This document shows, in pieces, positions 56,082 to 64,000 of a stretch of 64,000 nucleotides of DNA. The stretch's first letter is position 1; every line of letters starts with the position of its first letter. The translations under genes were made by a program, and so were the position numbers. This stretch comes from Trichobilharzia regenti (Eukaryota; Platyhelminthes; Trematoda; Strigeidida; Schistosomatidae): NCBI GenBank assembly GCA_944472135.2, contig OX235270.1, forward strand, positions 79,431,168 to 79,495,167, in the 5' to 3' direction. Under the pieces are notes generated by a model. That model had not been told where the DNA came from. It made no database searches and was given only the letters and a program-made list of their open reading frames with translations.

Positions 56082-59000
56082 ACATTGACATTGCCCTTCT
56101 TTGGCATTTTCACGACAAATGCTCGATTCCAGGGAAAAATAAGATCATTGTTTATATTTCAGAATTTTCAATATATTTGCGCGTTGAAGTTTCTGTAGCG
56201 ACTTGGTTAAGTTTTTGGGGTGGAGTTCCTAGCACCACGCCTCAACCTTCCCTCTTTATCCGGGCTTGGGACCGGCTAGAAAACTAGCGAGCTAGTAATC
56301 TTGGCGAGGTTGAAGCTGAAAATAATCCCCGATACTATTAGTTTGCAACTTTCATCATTTAAAAGTCGGTTCTCACTCTCACTGTGTAGGTTGACCGTTT
56401 AAACTGAAAGTACACGGTTGAACAATCGGTCCATATGGGACGCCGAGAAACCCTTACGTATGGGAAAAGATATTATTCTATGTCACATTTCCACGAGTAC
56501 TCCTCGTCCCATCGTGCCTAAAAGTTATTGTCGTAACGTCTTCAATACGTTGTATGGCTTATCCCACTCAGGTATTCGAACTACCGTCAAGCTCGCAACC
56601 AGTCGGTTTTTACGGAATAATACGTTAACATCCTTCATTTCGTTGACTTCTCACCAGCTGCTAACGGTCCAAACTACGACCAAGTTCATATACAGAAAAA
56701 TTTGCAAATTTTAAACGATTTCAGTTTCAAATAGTGAATGGCGCTCAAAATTACGCTTATATAGTCTTTATACAGATAGTTCAATTTTAAACAAAGTAAA
56801 TGTATGCAAAAATTGGTGAAGGTATTGGATAATAAAGACGAGAAACGCGTGAGACTTTGAGTAACTAATAAGTTAGGCAACAATGTACTGAGTTCAACTC
56901 AGATCATATAAACTAAAGACAAGCAAAAATACACTTTATCAAAGGGGATAAGTTTAAAACCAAAGATTAAGTAGTCATATGAGAGAGAGAATAGAGACAT
57001 CAAGTTACTAAGGTAAATAAAGACTGCTTATTGCTTCTTTCCGAACATATAAATTGGGTTTCGGGCGTCTGATAGAGATTGCCTCACCAAGCATGAAGAG
57101 AATTGAGCTCGATTGTCTACTTTTAATTTTAGAGGATTCCGTGATTTCCACCTCATGACCTGTATCAAAGAGATGCTTCGTAATGACACTATTTTAAACT
57201 GTGGTTCAGTTGAGACGTAGGCTTTTCGGCACATGTTAGGAAAATTAGAGGCGAACCATTCTTTCCGTTTATTCAGTGTAACTGCTCCCACAAACACGTA
57301 AGTTTGCACACAAAGTAGTAGTTTTCAGTTGAAGGAAAATATCCGATGGCTGTTGATTGAACCAAACTTCACGAGCAGCTAGTGGAAGCTGGATGAATTG
57401 AACTATAGCAACATATAATTCTGCAATATCTGTTGTTTCTCCATTATTGAAGTTCATTGAGCGCAATGAGTGCGTGAAGATATGCTTGTTATTTTGGTTT
57501 CCTAGTAAAAAAGGGCTGCAACAGAACATCTCCACTTCGTACAATTCTATGAGATCCTCTTCATCTGGCCCCAAGATTGTCCATAGTCTCTCATCTCGTC
57601 CTCATACAATCTCCTCCGTGCCACCTTCAGACCAATCCACAACTCGCCGTTTCCCATCGGGATTCCACTCGAGCGGTGGCTTGGCGCGCGATGTCATTCG
57701 ACGGTCTCCTCAGTAAGCGTCCTATCCACCACCATTTTCTTCTAGATATTTCTCGAGCAATATGTTCTTGATTGGTTTATTCCCAGAGTTTTTTGTTGCT
57801 AATTCTTTCCACCGACCATTTGATCCTCAGCATGGAGATAATGAAGGCAGTTGCTGACAGAAGTCTGCAAAACCCTGTTAGAAATGTCTACCGTAGCGTG
57901 CCAAGTTCCTCAGCCCTATGGAAGAACTGATTGATCTAGCATTAGTGTTGAAAATCCGGATTTTGTTGTTTATGCTGCTGAGTGCAATAGGTTCAAAAAC
58001 TGATTTCAAAGTGATGAATGCCTGTCCTGCCCTACCGACTCCGGTTTTGACATCCTCATCGGTGCTGACTGCAGCTGAAAACGGTGCTTTCAAGATACGT
58101 GAAGGAAGTGACCTCTTTCAAATTTTCCCTGGTGAAAGTGATTGGTGTTTGTTGTGGTTGATTCTTTGATTACCTTCATCACCTCGGTTTTCTCTATATC
58201 CACTTGGTGTCCTATCTTTGCTACCCTCTTCTGCTAGTTTGTTGGCTCTCGCCTGTGAGTCTCCGAATTTATGTGCCATTAGACAAATCGCCCGTGAGCT
58301 CCAGATATTCTACAGTCAACGTTAATGACCAATGTATTCCTGTCTTCTCGCCCCTCTACGGTCTGTCACGTAATCCGGTCCACAACAATTAGGGATACCA
58401 TTGATGATAGTAAGCAGCCAGCTTGTCTTACCCCTGTATTCACTTCAAAAGCTTCGGTGAGTTTTCCGTTGTGGATCACTTGACATCTGACATTGTCACA
58501 TAGCTGGTGTGTGAGGCTGATGAAGATTTGAGGCACTACAGTGCATTGTGTTGAAGTGGTTTCCAGATAACTTCGTGGTCGACACTGACGACAGCCTTTT
58601 CATCAAAGTGGATTAGGTTGAGGTAGATATTTGACTGTCGTTCTATGCTCTGTTCAATGATGATGCTTAGTGTTGGAATTTGATCCACATGTGGTTTGAT
58701 TTTGGTGAATGCAGTCTGTTCTTGGTGGATTCCTGCATCCAGGGCATCCCATAGTCTCTTCAGGATTACGCGACTTAGTGTTTACCTGACATGGACAAGA
58801 ACATGACTCCATGCCAGTTCTTGTGGAGGTCTAAGTCACCCTTCTTTGATAGTTTGACAAGAGATTTCAAGTAATTTTCCATGCAGATTTCCTCGTTGAT
58901 GGCACGTAATGCTTTCAACCTCACTCTGACGGCTGCAGTGAAGGTGTCTTTCGGGTTTCACCCTTCAATTTCTGAGTGTTAAACATCCATTCTGGTCTGC

Positions 59001-59952
59001 CTTTAGTTGTTTTGAGGGCTCTCGGCTTGATCTTGAAGGCTCCCCGGGCGAGATGTTGTTCTGAGGCCACATCTGCTCCCCTTCTCAGCTTCGTCTCCAG
59101 CGGGCTGCATCACCACTTTTCTGACCAGCATTGGGATGAAATCTACCTGATATTCAGTGTGTCCATCAGGTGAACTCCATGTCACCTGGTGCATATCCGC
59201 GTGCTTACACACGCTACCTTCAATCACCAAACCGTTAGAGACTCAGAGGTCTGTGAAGAGTTCTCCGTTCTCGTTCATTTCGCTGAGAGCCCCTCGACCC
59301 ATGATGAGTTCTCCTCCTGTGTTTTCTGCTTCCAGTTTGACATTCATATCTCCTATCAGGATTTTGATGCAGATATATGATTGAGCCCTCACCCAGTGCT
59401 GTTTGCAGTTGATCGTTTATTTCCTACTTCTTTCCATCGTGTCGGAATTTTATTAGATGCCTTAGGTTTAATTTTTTGTGAACTTTTTATCCTTCGATTT
59501 TACTGTTTCTGCCGTTTACCTTTGGGAGATTGGTGGCTTCCGTATGATGGCCTTCGGAGCTGTTGGCAATATCATGTTGGCCAGTCCCTCTCCGTGCTGG
59601 CGGTTTTCGGCTGGATAAGTGGAGCATGCCATTGACTCTGCAGCTAACAATTATGTGAATGCGAATTCTCTGCTGTCTAAGGTTGTTAGGACTTGTATAC
59701 CGCGTCTCCTCATTTCTTTGGGAGCCTGTGCAGTCCTCCTAGGTTCTCACATTGTACGAACATTCCACGCCTGGATGCTTACCTTCGCCTTCATGTAAAG
59801 GACACATGTCGAGTGATTAGCTTACCGAAGGCCTCTATTAGTCGAAGACATTTTCTATCCCTGCGAATAATAAGTTTAATTTTCTTATCTTTGTTTTGGT
59901 TTGGTGTTTTTGTTGTGAGTGTCCTGATTTTGCGTGGTATTACCGCTGGCTT
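56082..59952. repeat. Segmental duplication, continuation (right arm and RTE relic)
   Basis: 56082-57831 repeats 48716-50465. 57832-59952 matches 15996-17809 plus 19693-19955 of copy 1 without the insertion there. Single-base differences are scattered. The right edge is in the 5' region of the RTE relic. Confidence 0.85.
57527..59952 (-). pseudogene. RTE/SR2-like relic, uninterrupted copy
   Basis: The same decayed element as 15691-19955 but contiguous: endonuclease start near 59950-59650, GDMN and GGELIMGR near 59350-59290, VTWSSPDGHTEY near 59180, decayed RT, and tail near 57560. It carries the same stops as the other copy. Confidence 0.75.
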
Positions 59953-60478
59953 TTCCGCGATCCCTGAGTCAGTGTGGGGATAGCACCGAATTAGTAGCCG
60001 GCTTTGTTTACAAATTCCGTAGTCTGTGTAGCTGGCTCCTGGCTGTTTATGGACTAAAAATTACTTATTCCTGCAAAAATACTTGTTTTGTATTTTTAAC
60101 TGGAACTTCACTGCTTTGACGTGTCCCTAGTAATTAATATTGCTATTATCATTATTATTGGTGTAGAAATTAGCGTTTTAGAATGCAATTTTAACAGTTG
60201 ATAAAGGAACATACCTATCTTCAGTAACGCGACCATCAAATATGACGCACATTTTGGTTAAATTTCTTCAGTGGTTGTGCTTTGTATTATAATGTGTACA
60301 TCGCATCGGCCTGTGTAAAAAGACATCGTAGGTATTATTCCATAACCTTTCGTATGTATATATTTTGTAAGTGAATAATTGTGAATAAGCTGGCCCCTCG
60401 TATATGTAATTTCTCATACTGATGATACCTGTAAACTGGCGTCCCTAGTGCAAAAGCTGAGAATTTATTATTACTACT
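59953..60478 (+). mobile_element. 3' UTR fragment of another CR1-like element
   Basis: It ends GATGATACCTGTAAACTGGCGTCCC, a weak stem-loop and TTATTATTACTACTG. Apart from the hairpin this matches the third terminus at 43618-43680. No coding is retained. From 60479 to 60875 nothing is recognised. Confidence 0.55.
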
Positions 60479-60875
60479 GTAAGAGCCTGTTTCAACGCTT
60501 CATTCTCCTTTTGGAATATAAACAGTAGGGTGACAGACTCAACGGTAATAAGTGGAGTGGATAAGGCAGTTTCATAATGCTTCGTGTTTAGTCATTGACC
60601 GTTATGCGTCCCCGCTTAATTTATTTTCCACCTTACATCCACAGCTTAAATATCTGTCTTGGTGTTTGTTTCACCGTAGGCGAAGACATTCTTGAGAGAT
60701 CCCAGGGTGTTTAAAGTGTCTTTTACGGTCTTGAGGTGCATATAAATTGAAGTCCAAAAATGCGGAGCACGATAATTCAAAGGTCTTATTTGTAGTGTCT
60801 AAAACTGCCTTACTGCGAGGAAATGGTTAAGAACTCTTGAAGGTAAAGTTACCAGCCTATAATCCTGATAGCTGC

Positions 60876-61200
60876 TGTCAGTCAGGTCTCATAAACTGAC
60901 AATGTCCAGCTCTTGCTACGCTGGACCTTACACTGTCCCTCGAAGGCTTTCAGAAACGCTTTGTATTAACCAACGCGAAAACCGAAACACTGATTGGCGA
61001 CTCAAGAATTCTTTATTCTTACGCCAACATATAACCAACGATAATGTTATTACAGAAGAAGGTTTCTGATAGTTTTTATTCTTCCTACTGAACAGCGATG
61101 AGGCAATGACTGCCGGATCGATGACCCGCGAAAATTATGGGGAAGTTGGGTTTGAGAAAACAACAATGAATTCATCGTTCCATCTTCAACTACATTGACA
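60876..61200 (-). repeat. Solo LTR
   Basis: 325 bp, same family as the LTR at 44230-44957. Ends TGTCA (60876-60880) and TGACA (61196-61200), flanked by GCTGC (60871-60875) and GCTAC (61201-61205), a 5 bp duplication with one change. Confidence 0.85.
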
Positions 61201-62391
61201 GCTACTGCTATTAGCAGTTATGTCTACGTAATGTCTTCTTGAGGAATCAGGTTAGATTCATTTGTCTCTCATACTGAGTTAAGTAGCGTGAAGTCGTCAG
61301 TGAGGTTTCATGTTTTTGGCAATTTCAGCTCATTATGGTTTGTTCTCAAAATATTATTGTCGTGGTTACTGGCTAGTTTCACTGACTTTGTATAGGCTTT
61401 GGTGTTCACGAGAAATAACATTTATGTTAAAGGTAATTATTGTGACTCTTGAGTGACTATGGGCATCGTGGCCTTGCCATCAGTATGAAAAGATCCCTTA
61501 CACCGTTTCTTCATACTCACAATATGGTTCATTCTGTGAAGGCTATCTGTTCCCGTCTTGCAACAACAGTAAAGTGCTGATTTGTGGTCACTACTCGAAG
61601 ACGTGTTGCAACGTAAGTGAAAACAGGAACCACATGATGTGGCCTGAATAAACTGTTCCCATCTATAGGCAACAGCGAAAGTAGGTATTTAATAAAATCG
61701 CTCGGCATCACGGTGAATAACTAGCTGATATTCGAAACATGAAAGCTTTCGGATATTGGTTTTAGGTCTACATAATTCATCATAGATTAAGTGATTTAAC
61801 GAGCGCCTCACTTGTAAAAGTTTGTTATGGTTTTTAGTACTTGCAGTTCCTGAGAGCTAACTATTTCTCACAAAAGACTTCATCTTCGATTCTACTCGCC
61901 CAACAGACAGTGAGTCACCCCATTCACAAACCCAGACTACGATTTTGTTAACACCATATAGACTTGTTGGTAAAAAGGGTACCTGAGAAACCGAGATGCA
62001 TGTTAGATAGCTATGGACGAATAGTCAAATAGAACAAAGGTATATCGGTGAATGATGGCGCCTGGCTAAGCATCATCACGTTAGAGGAAAAATATCAGTT
62101 ATTTTGAATATGCTGTTAGATGGAAACCATTCACGAATTCTGGATAAATTTTAAACTATCCTCCAATGTGAGCTCTCTCAAAGTTTAAATGATTTGTATT
62201 TATCGGTAAACTTCACATGCTTCTGTTACTGCTGATTCCTCAACACAAAACGACTCTAAAACTGGAAAAATTAAAAAAATATGCAAGTAGATAAACTTGA
62301 ATTTCTAAAACCAGCGATGGAAAGTGTTGATTAATGTTGATTGTAGTGAACCTGAGAATTGATATTATACAGATTGAATCTCCAACTTTGA
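61201..62391. other. AT-rich sequence, nothing recognised
   Basis: No repeat shared within the window and no conserved frame. The non-LTR element to the right begins within or just after its end. Confidence 0.5.
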
Positions 62392-64000
62392 ATGCCATCT
62401 GTGGAGGGACTGTATGCCGATGAGTTTATTTCCGTAAGATACTGGTTATCAATAAAATTTTCGACTTTTAGCTTAAGGGCTGGCAATTTAGTCAGTTTTC
62501 AACCGAAATCCCGGCCAAGTGTTTGGCATGCTGACATAGTGGCTATAAAGGAGTGTGCTTCAACTGCCGACTGGTCAGTTAACATTGTCTCATCCATTGA
62601 AGATGAATGGGATAGATTTAAGAATACGCTTGAGAGGGTTACCACTGATCTCATCCCCTGGAGGGTTCCTAAAAGGCCAACAAATCGGCCACCATGGATA
62701 AGTAGACAAGCTATAACACCTTTAAGACGGAGAAAAAGGTTCTGGAATCTCTTTGTTTCTACTGGGCTAAAGCAGTTCCGGCTGAAATACTGTGAAACCA
62801 GAAACCAGTGTAAAACTTTGATCCACCAGTCAAGGATAGCTTACGAAACCCAGTTAGTTAAATGTTCACCAGGCTGCCCAAAAAGACTCTTCTCATATAT
62901 CAAGAGAACACATAAGAGTGATGCTATCCCACCTCTTATGCTTGAAGATGACCAGACAAACAAGGCTGAGGATAACTTGACTAAGACTGAGGCTTTGTCC
63001 AAGCACTTCAGTCAAGTATTCTCTGATAATATTGATACCAGGTTTGTAAATTTTCCAAAAGGTAACTTGAAAATGGCACCCTTATACAATGGAAAGGATA
63101 CTGTCCTAAAGTGGCTTCTAAGGCTCAATCCTGGTAAGTCCAGTGGCCCTGATGAACTCCACCCACGTATATTAACAGCATTGGCTGAAAGCATAGCCGA
63201 GCCATTGTCGGTAAACTTCAATATGTCTCTGGACCAGTCTAAATGTCCAAGAGACTGGAAAGATGCCATCATTAGTCCGGTCTTCAAAACCGGATCTAGA
63301 AACTTAGTTCAGAACTATCGTCCTGTTAGTTTGACCAGTATTGTTGTTAAACTACTAGAAAGAATAATTCGTGATGCTATCATTCAGTTCATTGAAGGGA
63401 ACAAACTTTTCGCTGTGGAACAGCACGGTTTTAGAGCAGGTCATTCTTGCTTGACCAACCTTCTTTTGGCCAGAGAAAGTTGGGCAAGCTCAGCTGATGC
63501 TAATATACCGGTGGATGCCATATTCATAGACCTTAGCAAGGCGTTTGACAGGGTTTCTCATTCAGGTCTTCTAGTAAAGTTAGGTAGTCTGGGAATCAAT
63601 AAAGTGGTTACCGACTGGATTCAAGACTTTCTAAAGGACAGAAGACAAAGAGTACGAGTTAACGGGGTTTTATCAACATGGGAATCGGTTAAGAGTGGCG
63701 TTCCTCAGGGTACAATTCTAGGCCCACTTCTTTTCCTGATTTATGTTAATGAGATTCCATCGGTAGTTAAGTCATCCTGCTTACTGTTTGCTGATGACAT
63801 CAAGATATGGAGGGCTTTGCACGATGACAGTGATCAACCTGCTTTGCAGGAAGATTTAAACTTGTTAAGTGATTGGTGTAAGCACTGGGCCTTGGAGATT
63901 AACTTAAGCAAGAGTGTAGTTATGCATGTATCCCATAGTCACGTGCACAACCACTCAATGAATAGCATTACTCTCCCAGTGGTCACTGAGTACAAGGACT
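62392..64000 (+). CDS. CR1-like reverse transcriptase, open and running off the window
   Basis: 536 codons are open from an ATG at 62392 to the window edge. Homology with the element at 19956-22815 begins near codon 42 (RPSVWHADIV, TADWSVN), so the first codons are probably flank. Then the basic linker (RPPWISRQAITPLRRRKRFW), RLFSYIKRTHKSD, GKSSGPDELHPR, NYRPVSLTSIVVKLLERII, HGFRAGHSCLTNLL, IFIDLSKAFDRVSHSG (A), SGVPQGTILGPLLFLIY (B) and LLFADDIKIW (C, near codon 466), then the start of the thumb. Catalytic Asp residues are all present. The endonuclease is missing (5' truncation near 62480), so it is not autonomous even though the frame is clean. Confidence 0.88.
   Translation, partial: MPSVEGLYADEFISVRYWLSIKFSTFSLRAGNLVSFQPKSRPSVWHADIVAIKECASTADWSVNIVSSIEDEWDRFKNTLERVTTDLIPWRVPKRPTNRPPWISRQAITPLRRRKRFWNLFVSTGLKQFRLKYCETRNQCKTLIHQSRIAYETQLVKCSPGCPKRLFSYIKRTHKSDAIPPLMLEDDQTNKAEDNLTKTEALSKHFSQVFSDNIDTRFVNFPKGNLKMAPLYNGKDTVLKWLLRLNPGKSSGPDELHPRILTALAESIAEPLSVNFNMSLDQSKCPRDWKDAIISPVFKTGSRNLVQNYRPVSLTSIVVKLLERIIRDAIIQFIEGNKLFAVEQHGFRAGHSCLTNLLLARESWASSADANIPVDAIFIDLSKAFDRVSHSGLLVKLGSLGINKVVTDWIQDFLKDRRQRVRVNGVLSTWESVKSGVPQGTILGPLLFLIYVNEIPSVVKSSCLLFADDIKIWRALHDDSDQPALQEDLNLLSDWCKHWALEINLSKSVVMHVSHSHVHNHSMNSITLPVVTEYKD

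Noticed and set aside
1..64000. CRISPR arrays, operons, rRNA
   Set aside because: No regularly spaced short repeats, bacterial-type gene clusters or rRNA sequence; the content is metazoan.

Overview
The window reads as a stretch of a blood-fluke (Schistosoma or close trematode) nuclear genome. It is AT-rich, has one spliced metazoan regulatory gene at the left edge, and is otherwise dominated by transposon families typical of schistosomes: CR1/Jockey-like and RTE (SR2-type) non-LTR elements, Penelope-like elements, CsRn1-like Gypsy elements, BEL-like gag, tRNA-derived SINEs and hammerhead-bearing (Sm-alpha type) SINEs. No bacterial features are present. Family assignments come from protein motifs I recognise, not from a database search.

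Left (1-8.9 kb): the 3' part of a FoxF fork-head gene. One exon (378-1955) carries the end of the fork-head domain and the long C-terminal region. A phase-compatible terminal exon (4048-4148) lies behind a 2.1 kb intron. After that comes AT-rich sequence with little recognisable apart from a short GIY-YIG-like fragment. At 8.9-9.8 kb sits a SINE cluster, including an inverted pair that carries hammerhead ribozyme motifs.

10.1-20 kb and 44.3-60 kb are copies of one recently duplicated mosaic: Gypsy pol (+), a gag fragment and LTR (-), then a decayed RTE element (-). The second copy is split by a CR1-like element (50466-56081) with a complete 1014-codon EN-RT frame. That element is bracketed by a 1750 bp direct repeat. 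The two arms of this repeat resemble each other more than the other duplicate, so it behaves like a giant target-site duplication.

20-29.4 kb holds a decayed CR1-like element with a PHD-type ORF1 (-) and two Penelope-like copies arranged head to head.

29.4-47.3 kb is one Gypsy element exploded by nested insertions. Gag is split by CR1-like element X, X by a related element Y on the other strand, Y by an LTR element Z with intact gag and a perfect 5 bp duplication, and Z's 5' LTR by a CR1-like 3' fragment W. This gives five layers. The same Gypsy element is also hit by another non-LTR fragment, by a solo LTR inside a solo LTR, and by a SINE.

The right end (62.4-64 kb) is an open CR1-like RT frame running off the window. 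FoxF is the only host gene I can support. The rest records retrotransposition history, including RNA structures (hammerheads, and 3' hairpins whose stems covary) that are the most interesting functional signals here.
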